From assembly GCF_003443995.1 (NCBI RefSeq), contig NZ_QWEY01000010.1:149639-213638 (forward strand): DNA of 64,000 bases. Reading direction: 5' to 3'. The position numbers and the translations under genes are program-made. This stretch comes from Pseudotabrizicola alkalilacus. Lineage in GTDB: Bacteria; Pseudomonadota; Alphaproteobacteria; Rhodobacterales; Rhodobacteraceae. The notes beneath the pieces are model-generated. The model made no database searches and was not told the DNA's origin. It saw nothing but the letters and a program-made list of their open reading frames with translations. This document shows positions 1 through 8,931 of the stretch, in pieces (position 1 is the stretch's first letter; each line of letters starts with the position of its first letter).

Positions 1-207
1 TTCACCATGCGCCACGCGCGCCTGGGCAAGACCGGGATTTATGTGCTGTTGGCCATCCTGGGCGGCTTCTTTATCTTCTTTCTCAGAAACTTCGCACAAG
101 TTCTTGGGAATAATGGGCAAATCCCGATCCTGCTTTCCGCATGGGCCGCCCCTGTCGCTGCCATCCTGCTGGCGCTTGGCCTGCTGTTGCATCTGGAGGA
201 TGGCTGA
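1..207 (+). CDS. lptG: LptG, C-terminal end (partial)
   Basis: The gene enters from the left edge; only about 68 C-terminal residues are visible. They contain two hydrophobic segments (GIYVLLAILGGFFIFFL and a second near LLSAWAAPVAAILLALGLLL), matching the last membrane helices of the LptF/LptG (YjgP/YjgQ) permeases. LptG pairs with LptF and the LptB ATPase in the inner membrane to extract lipopolysaccharide and push it along the Lpt bridge. Its TGA shares one base with the ATG of lptD, the usual lptF-lptG-lptD-surA order in this family. The call rests mainly on this context and the helix pattern because the catalytic part is outside the window. Confidence 0.8.
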   Translation, partial: FTMRHARLGKTGIYVLLAILGGFFIFFLRNFAQVLGNNGQIPILLSAWAAPVAAILLALGLLLHLEDG

Positions 208-2375
208 TGCGGTCCCCGATGTTACGCCGTCTGCTCACCACCCTTGCCACCGTAGCCCTGCTGACGCTGACCCCGGCGCAGACCACTTCTGCACAGGAAA
301 TGGCCGCACTTGTGGCCGATACCGTCCGCATCGACGCCGGGGGCAAGCTGATCGCCGATGGCGGGGTCGAGGTGTTTTATCAGGGCAGCACCCTGCGCGC
401 GGCCAGCATCACCTATGACCGCGCCGCCGACCGGCTGACCATCACCGGGCCGATTGTTCTGGTCGATGGCGACAATACCATCCTTGTCGCCTCGCAGGCC
501 GATTTGTCCGCCGACCTGACCGAAGGCGTTTTGACCAGCGCCCGGCTGGTCCTGAACCGTGAGTTGCAGCTGGCCGCGAACCAGATCCAGCGCGTCGGGG
601 GCCGCTACACCCAGCTTGACAACGCGGTCGCCTCCTCGTGCAAAATCTGCAACGGGGCCGCGCCCTTGTGGGAAATCCGCGCCCGGCGGGTGCTGCACGA
701 CCAGCAGGAACGGCAGATCTATTTCGATCACGCCCAGTTCCGCGTCTCGGGCCTGCCGGTCGCCTATTTCCCGCGCCTGCGCATGCCCGATCCGACCCTG
801 ACCCGCACCAGCGGCTTTCTGCGGCCGCAGCTGCGCACCACCTCGGGCCTCGGCACCGGGATCAAGCTGCCGTATTTCCAGACCCTCGGGCCACACCGTG
901 ACCTGACCATCACGCCTTATCTCTCGACCAAATCCGGCCGCACGGTCGAATTGCGCTACCGTCAGGCCTTTGCCACCGGCCAGATCGAGCTGAACGGCGC
1001 CGTGTCGCGTGATGAGCTGATACCGGGCGACACCCGGTACTACATGACCGCCGTCGGCCAGTTTGCCCTGCCGCGCGATTTTGCCCTGACCTTTGACGGC
1101 ATCCTCGTCAGCGACCCCGACTATCAGCAAGACTACGGCCTGCCCGGCTCTGACCGCCTGCTCAGCCGGGTCGAGATCAGCCGTACCCAGCGCAACGAGT
1201 TGATACAGGCCCGTCTGGTCGGCATCCGCTCGATCCGTCCGGGCGAGTCGAATGCCACCTTGCCGACCATTGTGACCGACATGACCTATCACCGCCGCTT
1301 TTCTGGCGGCCTGCTGGGCGGTGAGGCCGGGTTGCGGTTTCAGACCCATGGCCATTACCGCAGTTCCAGTGATCCGACCGATCCCGATGGCCGCTATGGC
1401 CCCTTGCCCGCCCTTGGCCGCGATGTCACCCGCGCCTCGTTGCGGCTGGACTGGCGGCGCAACTGGGATCTGCCCCTTGGCATCATCGCCGGCACGCTGG
1501 GCGAGGTCACCGCCGACGCCTACCGCATCACGCAAGACAACAGCTTTGGCGGCACCCCGTCACGCCTGCACGGCGGCGTGGCTGTTGAATTGCGCTGGCC
1601 CTGGGCCAAATCCGGGGCGGGTGGCACCGGCCATGTGATCGAACCTGTGGTGCAGTTCGTCTGGGCCCCCAAAGGCACCGAATCCCTGCCCAACGAAGAT
1701 TCCCTTCTGGTGGAATTCGACGAAGGCAACCTTTTCTCGATGAACCGCTATCCCGGCTCTGACGCGACAGAGCGGGGCGGGCGGCTCAACGTCGGGGTGG
1801 GCTATACCCGCGTCGATCCGGCGGGGTGGACCCTGTCCACCGCCGTGGGCCGGGTGTTCCGCACCGAAGATCTGGGTCAGTTCTCTGCCGCCTCCGGCCT
1901 CGACGGGCGCAATTCCGACTGGCTTGCCGCCGCCCATCTGACCCTGCCCCAAGGCATGGGGATCAGTCAGCGGGTGCTGATCAACGACGGCTTCAAGCTG
2001 ACCAAATCCGAAACCCGGCTCGATCTGGCCGGGGCGCGCTATGGCATTGCCGGGTCTTATGTGTTTCTGACCGCCGACCCCGCCGAGGAACGCCCCGCCG
2101 ACATCGCCGAACTGGCGTTTGACGGCAGCTACAAGATCAACGACGTCTGGACCGCCCGCGCACAGGCCCGATATGATCTGGAGACCCGGCGTGCCAACCG
2201 CACCGGGCTGGGGATTCAGTTCCGCAACGAATGCGTGCTGGTCGATCTTTCTCTCTCGCGTCGCTACGCATCCTCGACTAGTGTGAAGCCGACAACAGAT
2301 TTCGGCCTTTCGGTCGATCTGGTCGGCTTTGGTGCCGGCACCATCGCCGGGCCTGCGCGCAGTTGCAGACGCTAG
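207..2375 (+). CDS. lptD: LptD, outer-membrane LPS assembly protein
   Basis: 722 residues. The start at 207 overlaps the lptG stop by one base and gives a clean signal peptide (basic MRSPMLRR, hydrophobic core, cleavage near TSAQ at residue 30); an earlier in-frame start would lie inside lptG. An OstA/LptA-like jellyroll follows (about 35-150), then a long region with alternating beta-strand pattern typical of the LptD barrel. Cysteines at about 145 and 148 (CKIC) and near the C-terminus (about 676 and 720) could supply the disulfides that link the jellyroll to the barrel. LptD with LptE places LPS in the outer leaflet. A SurA-like chaperone, which helps fold LptD in enterics, is encoded next. 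Length is within the family range. Confidence 0.93.
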   Translation: MRSPMLRRLLTTLATVALLTLTPAQTTSAQEMAALVADTVRIDAGGKLIADGGVEVFYQGSTLRAASITYDRAADRLTITGPIVLVDGDNTILVASQADLSADLTEGVLTSARLVLNRELQLAANQIQRVGGRYTQLDNAVASSCKICNGAAPLWEIRARRVLHDQQERQIYFDHAQFRVSGLPVAYFPRLRMPDPTLTRTSGFLRPQLRTTSGLGTGIKLPYFQTLGPHRDLTITPYLSTKSGRTVELRYRQAFATGQIELNGAVSRDELIPGDTRYYMTAVGQFALPRDFALTFDGILVSDPDYQQDYGLPGSDRLLSRVEISRTQRNELIQARLVGIRSIRPGESNATLPTIVTDMTYHRRFSGGLLGGEAGLRFQTHGHYRSSSDPTDPDGRYGPLPALGRDVTRASLRLDWRRNWDLPLGIIAGTLGEVTADAYRITQDNSFGGTPSRLHGGVAVELRWPWAKSGAGGTGHVIEPVVQFVWAPKGTESLPNEDSLLVEFDEGNLFSMNRYPGSDATERGGRLNVGVGYTRVDPAGWTLSTAVGRVFRTEDLGQFSAASGLDGRNSDWLAAAHLTLPQGMGISQRVLINDGFKLTKSETRLDLAGARYGIAGSYVFLTADPAEERPADIAELAFDGSYKINDVWTARAQARYDLETRRANRTGLGIQFRNECVLVDLSLSRRYASSTSVKPTTDFGLSVDLVGFGAGTIAGPARSCRR

Positions 2376-2458
2376 GGGAACAGGGGCCGGGCAGACCAAC
2401 GGGGCAGACCAATCGGGCGCAAGACGTGAAAGGCGCAAGTACAGTGACGGCAGAACGC

Positions 2459-3688
2459 ATGACGACAGCTTTCTCTCAACTTTTCCGGGCGACCGCCCTG
2501 ATGGCCACCCTCGCGGCCCCGTTCGCCACCCTGCCCCAGAGCGCTGCGGCACAGGACGGATCGCCGTTTCAGGTCGTGATGCGCATCAATGACTCCGTGA
2601 TCACCCGCTACGAGATGGACCAGCGCAAGCTGTTTCTGAAATTGCTGCGCGTGCCCGGCGACCCCGAGGCAGAGGCGATGAAGGGTCTACTTCAGGACCG
2701 TCTGGCCGCAGCCCAGGCCAAACGCTTTGGCCTGCGCCTGACCAAAGAGCAACTGGCCGCAGGGATGGAGGAATTCGCCGCCCGCGCTGACCTGACCGCC
2801 GCCGAATTTGTCGAAGCGCTGGGTCAGGCCGGGGTGTCGATGGAAACCTTCCGCGATTTTGCCGGCAATGGCCTGCTGTGGCGCGAATTGGTACGCGGCC
2901 GCTACGCTGGCAGCTTTACCATCAGCGAGGCAGAGATTGACCGTGCCATCGTCGGCGGCACCGTCAACACCGGCATGCAGCTGTTGCTGTCCGAACTGAT
3001 CCTGCCGGTCGAAGGCGACCCCGAAGAGCAACAGGCCCTTGCCCGCCAGCTGCGCGACGAAATCACCACCGAAGACGGCTTCGCCGCCGCCGCCCGGCGC
3101 TATTCCGCCTCGCCCTCTGCCGGGCGCGGGGGTCGGCTGGACTGGACCCCGACCTCGGAACTGCCGCCGCAGATTGTTGAACTCGTCCTCGCCCTCGGCC
3201 CCGGTCAGGTGTCAGAGCCGGTGACCCTGCCCAATGCGGTGGCCGTGTTCCAGCTGCGCGATGTGGCCGAAGACACATCCACCGCGCCCGAGGTACAGGT
3301 GGAATATGCCGAATTCCTGATGCCCAACACGCCGGACGTGCAGGCGCAGGCTGCTGCCATGCACACCCGTCTTGACAGCTGTAAGGATCTCTTTGCCGAA
3401 GCGCGCGGCCTGCCCGAAAGCCAGCTGAAGGTGGAAAACCGCACCGTGCGCGACCTGCCCGCCGATGTGGCGCTGCAGCTGGCGCAGCTGGACCCCGGCG
3501 AATACTCCACCGCCATCACCCGTGGCGGCGCCCGCGTGTTCCTGATGCTCTGCGGCCGTGGGCCAAAGATCGACGGCCCGATTGACCGCGAAGCGATCCG
3601 CGAACAGCTGATCTCGCGCCGCCTGACCCTGCTGGCCGAAGCCTATCTCGAAGAGTTGCGCTCGGAAGCCATCATCAGCACACCATGA
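2459..3688 (+). CDS. surA: SurA-like periplasmic peptidyl-prolyl isomerase/chaperone
   Basis: 409 residues from ATG 2459, which begins a signal peptide (MTTAFSQLFRATALMATL, cleavage near SAAAQDG). A GTG at 2444 preceded by GAAAGG is an alternative start adding five residues. Mature N-terminus QVVMRINDSVITRYEMDQR is typical of SurA N-domains; a parvulin-type rotamase domain lies around residues 170-280. SurA escorts outer-membrane proteins, including LptD, through the periplasm. The gene starts about 80 bases after lptD and its stop overlaps pdxA (ATGA at 3685), so it is part of one operon. It is divergent from enteric SurA, which is normal for alphaproteobacteria, and seems to keep only one isomerase domain. 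Confidence 0.85.
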   Translation: MTTAFSQLFRATALMATLAAPFATLPQSAAAQDGSPFQVVMRINDSVITRYEMDQRKLFLKLLRVPGDPEAEAMKGLLQDRLAAAQAKRFGLRLTKEQLAAGMEEFAARADLTAAEFVEALGQAGVSMETFRDFAGNGLLWRELVRGRYAGSFTISEAEIDRAIVGGTVNTGMQLLLSELILPVEGDPEEQQALARQLRDEITTEDGFAAAARRYSASPSAGRGGRLDWTPTSELPPQIVELVLALGPGQVSEPVTLPNAVAVFQLRDVAEDTSTAPEVQVEYAEFLMPNTPDVQAQAAAMHTRLDSCKDLFAEARGLPESQLKVENRTVRDLPADVALQLAQLDPGEYSTAITRGGARVFLMLCGRGPKIDGPIDREAIREQLISRRLTLLAEAYLEELRSEAIISTP

Positions 3689-4659
3689 CCCGGCCGCCGC
3701 TGGTCATGACCTGTGGCGAACCGGCCGGGATCGGCCCGGAACTTGCCGTGCGGGCCCGTGCGATTCTGGGGGCCGCTGTGCCCTTTGTCTGGCTGGGCGA
3801 CCCGCGCCACCTGCCGTCCGGCACGCGCTGGACCGAGGTGGCGGTGCCTGAGGCCGCACAGGGCGTGCCGCCCGATCATCTGCCGGTGCTGCCGCACCGC
3901 TTTGCCGCCCCCGTCACCCCCGGCCAGCCCGAGCCCGCCAATGCCATCGGCGTGATCGAGGTCATCGCCCGCGCGGTGGATCTGGTGCAATCGGGGGCTG
4001 CCTCGGCCATCGTCACCGCGCCGCTGCACAAGAAGGTGCTCAAGGACGGTGCGGGCTTTGCCTTTCCCGGCCATACCGAATACCTCGCGCATCTGGCGGG
4101 TGATGTGCCGGTGGTGATGATGCTGGCCTCGCCGCTGTTGCGCGTGGTGCCTGCCACCATCCACATCCCGCTGGCCGACGTGCCCGCCGCCCTGACCGCC
4201 GCCCTGCTGGAACAGGTGATCCGCCTGACCCATGCCGGGCTGATCCGTGATTTTGGAATTGCCGCACCGCGCATCGCCGTCGCTGGTCTGAACCCGCACG
4301 CCGGCGAAGGCGGTGCGATGGGTTGGGAAGACGCGGCGGTGATCGCGCCCGTCGTCGCCCGGCTGGCGGCGGAGGGCATGGCGGTGACCGGCCCCCTGCC
4401 CGCCGACACCATGTTTCACCCCCGCGCGCGCGCCCGCTATGACGCCGCCGTCTGCGCCTATCACGATCAGGCCCTGATCCCGATCAAGACGCTGGATTTC
4501 GACGGCGGGGTGAATGTGACGCTGGGCCTGCCCTTCGTGCGCACCTCGCCCGATCATGGCACCGCCTTTGACATCGCGGGCAAAGGGGTGGCCTTGCCCG
4601 ATTCATTGGTTGCGGCCTGCCGGATGGCGTGGGACATGGCGGCGTCGCGCTTGCGGTAA
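3685..4659 (+). CDS. pdxA: 4-hydroxythreonine-4-phosphate dehydrogenase PdxA
   Basis: 324 residues, full length. Catalyses the NAD-dependent oxidation of 4-phosphohydroxy-L-threonine in the DXP-dependent route to pyridoxal phosphate. Visible motifs: MTCGEPAGIGPEL at the N-terminus, AIVTAPLHKK near 108-117, PGHTEYLA with a metal-ligand histidine at 130, LNPHAGEGG near 205, and YHDQALIP near 260 with another metal-ligand histidine. The start overlaps the surA stop by four bases (ATGA), so translation is probably coupled. The surA-pdxA-rsmA order is conserved across many proteobacteria. Confidence 0.96.
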   Translation: MTRPPLVMTCGEPAGIGPELAVRARAILGAAVPFVWLGDPRHLPSGTRWTEVAVPEAAQGVPPDHLPVLPHRFAAPVTPGQPEPANAIGVIEVIARAVDLVQSGAASAIVTAPLHKKVLKDGAGFAFPGHTEYLAHLAGDVPVVMMLASPLLRVVPATIHIPLADVPAALTAALLEQVIRLTHAGLIRDFGIAAPRIAVAGLNPHAGEGGAMGWEDAAVIAPVVARLAAEGMAVTGPLPADTMFHPRARARYDAAVCAYHDQALIPIKTLDFDGGVNVTLGLPFVRTSPDHGTAFDIAGKGVALPDSLVAACRMAWDMAASRLR

Positions 4660-4668
4660 GGTCGGACT

Positions 4669-4712
4669 GGGGCTCTGCCCCAGACCCCGGGATATTTTTC
4701 GACAGAAAATGA
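4669..4712 (+). repeat. Intergenic repeat, copy A (hairpin plus GATATTTTTCGACAG tail)
   Basis: Between pdxA and rsmA. A short hairpin GGGGCTCTGCCCC is followed by ACCCCGG and GATATTTTTCGACAGAAAAT, ending in GA. The same 22-base tail, in opposite orientation and again next to a G/C hairpin and a C-rich stretch, occurs at 38079-38100. It supplies sequence just upstream of the rsmA ribosome-binding site. The hairpin followed by ATATTTTT could also pause or attenuate transcription; that is inference. Confidence 0.7.
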
Positions 4713-4730
4713 ACAAGGGTGGTCAGGAAT

Positions 4731-5573
4731 ATGGCGACGATTGATGGGTTGCCGCCGCTGCGTGAGGTGATCCGGGCGCATGATCTGGTGGCGAAAAAGC
4801 AGCTGGGGCAGAACTTTCTGCTCGATCTGAACCTGACCGCCAAGATCGCGCGGATGGCGGGCGATCTGTCGGCCTGTGACGTGCTGGAGGTCGGCCCCGG
4901 TCCCGGCGGGCTGACGCGCGGGCTGTTGGCCGAGGGCGCGCGCCGGGTGCTGGTGGTGGAAAAAGACCCGCGCTGCATCCCCGCGCTGGAGGAGATTGCC
5001 GCCACCTATCCGGGGCGGCTGGAGATCGTGCAGGGCGACGCGCTGGAGCTGGATGCGGCGGCACGGCTGAACGGGCCGATCCGGGTGGTGTCGAACCTGC
5101 CCTATAATGTCGGCACCGAGCTGTTGATCCGCTGGCTCTCGCCCGCGGTCTGGCCGCCGTTCTGGACCTCGCTGACGCTGATGTTTCAGAAAGAAGTGGC
5201 CGAGCGCATCGTGGCCCGGCCGCGCACCGACCATTACGGGCGGCTGGCGCTGCTGGCGCAATGGCGGGCCGAGCCAAAGATCGTGATGCACCTGCCGCCA
5301 GAGGCCTTTACCCCCGCGCCCAAGGTGCATTCGGCGGTGGTGCATCTGACCCGGCTGGAGGCGCCGCGCTTTCCCGCCGATGCGGCAGTGCTGAGCCGCG
5401 TGACCGCCATGGCCTTCAACCAGCGCCGCAAGATGCTGCGCTCCAGTCTCAAGGGTTTGGGCGGCAATGTCGAGGCTTTGCTGGAGGGGGTGGGCATCGT
5501 GCCGACCCAGCGCGCCGAAGAGATCGGGCTGGAACAGTTCTGCGCACTGGCGCGGGCAGTGGCAGCGCGCTGA
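4731..5573 (+). CDS. rsmA: 16S rRNA (adenine(1518)-N6/adenine(1519)-N6)-dimethyltransferase
   Basis: 280 residues. KsgA/RsmA dimethylates two adjacent adenosines in the helix 45 loop of 16S rRNA, using S-adenosylmethionine, late in 30S maturation. Motifs: [11 protein letters not shown] at 22-32, the SAM-binding loop EVGPGPGG at 53-60, acidic VVEKDP at 75-80, and the catalytic motif NLPYNVGT at 122-129. ATG 4731 is chosen over an upstream GTG (4719) because AAGGGTGG lies about eight bases before it and the product then begins as in relatives ([14 protein letters not shown]). It is the last gene of the lptD-surA-pdxA-rsmA run. Confidence 0.96.
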   Translation: MATIDGLPPLREVIRAHDLVAKKQLGQNFLLDLNLTAKIARMAGDLSACDVLEVGPGPGGLTRGLLAEGARRVLVVEKDPRCIPALEEIAATYPGRLEIVQGDALELDAAARLNGPIRVVSNLPYNVGTELLIRWLSPAVWPPFWTSLTLMFQKEVAERIVARPRTDHYGRLALLAQWRAEPKIVMHLPPEAFTPAPKVHSAVVHLTRLEAPRFPADAAVLSRVTAMAFNQRRKMLRSSLKGLGGNVEALLEGVGIVPTQRAEEIGLEQFCALARAVAAR

Positions 5574-5614
5574 GCCGCGCTGCGGGCGGTCGTAAACTTG
5601 CGCTGCCCCGCATA

Positions 5615-5643
5615 AAGCAACGCCGCCCCGAAGGGCGGCGTGT
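5615..5643 (-). terminator. Hairpin terminator after the DUF4167 gene
   Basis: CGCCGCCC (5621-5628) pairs with GGGCGGCG (5633-5640). Read on the minus strand the loop is a stable TTCG tetraloop and the stem is followed by TTGCTTTATG. It lies between convergent genes (rsmA and the DUF4167 gene) and may serve both, though the T-rich side favours the minus strand. Confidence 0.65.
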
Positions 5644-5651
5644 CAGTCGGT

Positions 5652-6629
5652 TTACTCTGCGGCCTCGCGCGGGCCTTTGTCATCGGTTGGCTTGTCGCCA
5701 GCCTCTGCGCTGTCTTTCGGCTTTCTCGGCGCGCGCGGGCGGCGCACCTTTGGCTCGGCCGGTTGGTCAGCCCCTGCAGCCTCTGGCGTCACCGTCTCAG
5801 CCTTTGCAGGCTCAGTCTTTGACGGCTGCTGCGCCTTTGCACGCTCAGGCTTTGCAACGTCTGGCGTTGCCGCCTCGGGTGCTGCGGCGACGGGTTGCAC
5901 TGCGGCCTCTGGCGCGGGCTGAGTCGCTGCCGGGCGATCCTCGGCGGTCCGCTCCGGGCGCGGCGGGCGCGGGCCACGGGTGTTGCGGTTTTCGTCGCGG
6001 TTGCGGTTGCGCTCGCCCTCCGGGCGGTCATTGCGGCGCGGGCGGTCTTCGCGGCGCGGGGCGTCACCTGCCGGGCGAGCCTCGGGCGTTTCAACCAGTC
6101 CGGTATCTTCGCCGCGCGGGTCGTCGATCAGGCTGGCGTCGGGCTGATCGCCCTGCCCCGGATCGACAACGCGGTCATCACGCCAGTTGCGTGTGTCACG
6201 GTTGCCATCCCGGTTGCCGTCGCGGTTGCCATACTGGCCGCCCTGCGCATGCCCTTGCTGGCCGTTGTTCTGACCACCCTGCTGGCCGCCACCGTGCTGG
6301 CCATTGTTCTGACCGCCATGCTGGCCGTTGTTTTGGCCATTCTGGCCGAACTGCTGCTGGCGCGCCTCTTGTTCGGCGGCCATTTCGCGCTGCGCTTCGC
6401 TCAGCATGCGGGTGTAATGTTCGGCGTGTTGCAGAAAATTCTCAGCCGCCACGCGATCATTCGACAGCTGGGCGTCACGCGCCAGCAGCTGATATTTCTC
6501 GATGATCTGCTGCGGCGTGCCACGCACCTTGCCCTCGGGGCCCGAGCTTTCGAACACCCGGTTGATGATATTGCCGAGCGTGCGCGGGCGGTTCTGCTTG
6601 GAACGCGAACGGGACTTGGAAGAGCGCAT
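5652..6629 (-). CDS. DUF4167 domain protein, basic head and low-complexity tail
   Basis: 325 residues. The N-terminal 100 or so residues (MRSSKSRSRSKQNRPRTLG..., then INRVFESSGPEGKVRGTPQQIIEKY) match the alphaproteobacterial DUF4167 family, whose conserved block is linked to RNA/ribosome-associated proteins; the biochemical role is not established. Residues about 105-175 are an N/Q/G/H-rich repeat (NGQNNGQHGG-type, then GNRDGNRDGNRD), followed by arginine-rich and then Pro/Ala/Glu-rich sequence ending in a basic patch (RRPRAPRKPKD). The start at 6629 is set by AAAGGAC just upstream; earlier in-frame codons do not resemble the family. It stands alone, with its own likely promoter at 6780-6808 and terminator at 5615-5643. 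Probably largely disordered. Confidence 0.85.
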   Translation of the reverse strand: MRSSKSRSRSKQNRPRTLGNIINRVFESSGPEGKVRGTPQQIIEKYQLLARDAQLSNDRVAAENFLQHAEHYTRMLSEAQREMAAEQEARQQQFGQNGQNNGQHGGQNNGQHGGGQQGGQNNGQQGHAQGGQYGNRDGNRDGNRDTRNWRDDRVVDPGQGDQPDASLIDDPRGEDTGLVETPEARPAGDAPRREDRPRRNDRPEGERNRNRDENRNTRGPRPPRPERTAEDRPAATQPAPEAAVQPVAAAPEAATPDVAKPERAKAQQPSKTEPAKAETVTPEAAGADQPAEPKVRRPRAPRKPKDSAEAGDKPTDDKGPREAAE

Positions 6630-6779
6630 CTTGTCCTTTGATCCGAATGTCCGGCTTGCCCGGATATGAAGCACCGGCATGGTGCAACCCCTGTGACGGG
6701 AAATTGAGGCAAGGTCGGGTTTAAGCACAGTCTGAACGGGGGCCGAAATGCCCACCGCGCTAGGACAGCGCCTGCCTTT

Positions 6780-6808
6780 GAATAATCATGCAACGCAGCG
6801 TCTGACAA
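6780..6808 (-). promoter_or_regulatory. Probable promoter of the DUF4167 gene
   Basis: On the minus strand TTGTCA (6808-6803) is separated by 17 bases from TTATTC (6785-6780), a reasonable housekeeping-type pair. It would give a leader of roughly 145 bases before the ATG at 6629. Upstream, at about 6843-6862, CTGCGA and TCGCAG form a small hairpin around TGATTTT, just past the prmC stop. No gene is seen in 6630-6883. Confidence 0.45.
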
Positions 6809-6883
6809 GTCGATTCTGCGTTATATTGCAAGGATCGGCGGTTCTGCGATGATTTTTCGCAGCTTTTGACCCGGCAACCGGCG

Positions 6884-7717
6884 TCAGCCCGCCTGTGCCG
6901 CCACCACCCGGTCGCGCCCGTCCATATCCGGCAGCACCCGGATCTGCCCCAGCCCCGCCTGCGCCAGCAGCTGCACCACAGCCGCCGCTTGCGTTGGGCC
7001 GATCTCCAGCAGCAACCGCCCTGTCGGGGCCAGATGTGCCGCCACCCCCGCCGCAATCGCGCGGTAGGCATCCAGCCCGTCACCGCCGGGGGTCAGCGCC
7101 AGATGCGGCTCATAGCGCTGCACCTCGGGCGACAGATCCGCCATCTCGGCTGCGGTGATATAGGGCGGGTTCGATACGATCAGATCAAACTGGCCGCTGA
7201 CCGGCGCAAACCACGCGCCATGGGCAAAGCGGCAGCGACCGGTCAGCCCCAGAGCATCGGCATTGCGCTGCGCCACCTGCAGCGCAGGCCCGGACAGATC
7301 AACGCCAAGACCCTGCGCCCCCACCTGATCCGCCAGCAGCGACAGTACAATCGCGCCCGATCCGGTGCCCAGATCCAGCACCCGATCAAACGGCGTGCGC
7401 AAAGCCTCGGCCACCAGCGTTTCCGTCTCGGGGCGCGGGTCGAGCACGTCGGGCGTCACAATAAACCGCCGCCCCCAGAACAGCCGCCCGCCGGTCAGAT
7501 GCGACACCGGCTCGCGCGCGGCGCGCCGAACGATCAACGTGGCAAAGCGCGCCAGCACATCCGCCGCCGCTGCATCGGGCAGATGCAGCGTCAGCCGGTC
7601 GGGTGCGATCCCCGCCGCATGGGCCAAGAGCACGCGCGCATCGCCTGCCGCATCGGGCACACCGCCCGCGCGCAAATCGCGCACCGCCTGCACCAGCGCC
7701 ACAGAAAGCGTGGTCAC
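6884..7717 (-). CDS. prmC: Release factor glutamine methyltransferase PrmC
   Basis: 277 residues. PrmC (HemK) methylates the glutamine of the GGQ motif in class I release factors. Motifs: substrate-binding RPETE at 95-99, SAM-binding DLGTGSGAI at 115-123, and catalytic NPPYI at 183-187. The start overlaps the end of prfA by four bases, so the enzyme is co-expressed with its substrate, RF1. This prfA-prmC pairing is widespread. Confidence 0.96.
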   Translation of the reverse strand: MTTLSVALVQAVRDLRAGGVPDAAGDARVLLAHAAGIAPDRLTLHLPDAAAADVLARFATLIVRRAAREPVSHLTGGRLFWGRRFIVTPDVLDPRPETETLVAEALRTPFDRVLDLGTGSGAIVLSLLADQVGAQGLGVDLSGPALQVAQRNADALGLTGRCRFAHGAWFAPVSGQFDLIVSNPPYITAAEMADLSPEVQRYEPHLALTPGGDGLDAYRAIAAGVAAHLAPTGRLLLEIGPTQAAAVVQLLAQAGLGQIRVLPDMDGRDRVVAAQAG

Positions 7718-8769
7718 AGCCCGGCCTCGGCCAGTTTCTGGGCCTGATCCTCGGCCTGCAGCGCGTCGATGATGCCGTCCAGATCACCCGCCATCACCTG
7801 CGCCAGCGAATAGAGCGTCAGGTTGATCCGGTGATCGGTCATCCGGCCTTGCGGGAAGTTATAGGTGCGGATCCGTTCCGACCGGTCCCCCGAGCCGACC
7901 TGCGCCTTGCGGTCGGCTGACCGCGCCTGGTCGATCCGCTCGCGTTCCAGATCGAACAGCCGGGCGCGCAGCACCTGCATCGCAATCTCGCGGTTGCGGT
8001 GCTGCGACTTTTCCGAACTGGTCACGATGATACCGGTGGGCAGGTGGGTGATCCGCACCGCCGAATCCGTGGTGTTCACATGCTGCCCGCCCGCCCCCGA
8101 GGCGCGCATGGTGTCGATGCGGATGTCGCTGGCCGGAATGTCCAGATCCACCTCTTCCGCCTCGGGCAGCACCGCCACCGTCGCGGCAGAGGTGTGGATC
8201 CGCCCCTGCGCCTCGGTCTCCGGCACACGCTGCACGCGGTGGGTGCCGGCCTCGTATTTCAGGCGGGCAAACACGCCTTCGCCCTGCACATGCGCAGTCA
8301 CCGATTTGATGCCGCCAAGGTCCGACAGCTGCTGCTCCAGAATCTCGAACCGCCAGCCTTTGCCCTCGGCATGGCGCTGATACATCCGCAAAAGGTCGCC
8401 CGCGAACAGCGCCGCCTCATCGCCACCAGTGCCGGGCCGGATTTCAAGGATGGCAGGCCGCCCATCCGCCGCATCTTTCGGCAGCAGCGCCACCCGCAGC
8501 GCCTGTTCGATCTCGGGAATGCGCGCGCGCAAACGTGGCAGCTCTTCCTCGGCCAGAGCCTTCATCTCGGGGTCGGTCAGCCAGCCTTCGGCCTCGGCCA
8601 TATCATCAAGGCCCCGGCGATAGGCGGCAATCTGATCGACCACCGGCTTCAGCTCGGAATATTCCCGGCTCAGGCTTGCAATCTCGCCTGGCGCCGCGCC
8701 GGCATTCATCTTCGCTTCGAGAAACTCAAAGCGCTGGGTGATCTGGGCAAGTCTGTCAAACGGAACCAT
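7714..8769 (-). CDS. prfA: Peptide chain release factor 1
   Basis: 351 residues. RF1 recognises UAA and UAG and triggers peptidyl-tRNA hydrolysis. The universally conserved GGQ is at 227-229 ([17 protein letters not shown]), and the codon-reading P-x-T tripeptide is PET at 183-185 ([11 protein letters not shown]). Start at 8769 gives the standard [16 protein letters not shown]-terminus; the reading frame stays open far upstream but that part is antisense to the next gene. First gene of a prfA-prmC operon. Confidence 0.97.
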   Translation of the reverse strand: MVPFDRLAQITQRFEFLEAKMNAGAAPGEIASLSREYSELKPVVDQIAAYRRGLDDMAEAEGWLTDPEMKALAEEELPRLRARIPEIEQALRVALLPKDAADGRPAILEIRPGTGGDEAALFAGDLLRMYQRHAEGKGWRFEILEQQLSDLGGIKSVTAHVQGEGVFARLKYEAGTHRVQRVPETEAQGRIHTSAATVAVLPEAEEVDLDIPASDIRIDTMRASGAGGQHVNTTDSAVRITHLPTGIIVTSSEKSQHRNREIAMQVLRARLFDLERERIDQARSADRKAQVGSGDRSERIRTYNFPQGRMTDHRINLTLYSLAQVMAGDLDGIIDALQAEDQAQKLAEAGL

Positions 8770-8931
8770 CCGCGCGGTTTGGCGCGATTGCGCGGTCTGG
8801 TCAAGGCCCGCCACAAAGCCAGCAGAGATTGCCCGGAAATTCCCTGTAGCCAGTGGAACCGGAACCGCTAAGCTGCGTTTGCTTCGCTGTTGTCCCGTGT
8901 TCTGTGCCGGGATTTTGGGAAAACGGTCATC

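Noticed and set aside
222..1535. Over 400-codon antisense frame inside lptD
   Set aside because: lptD has a signal peptide, family features and the expected operon position; the antisense frame has no motif.
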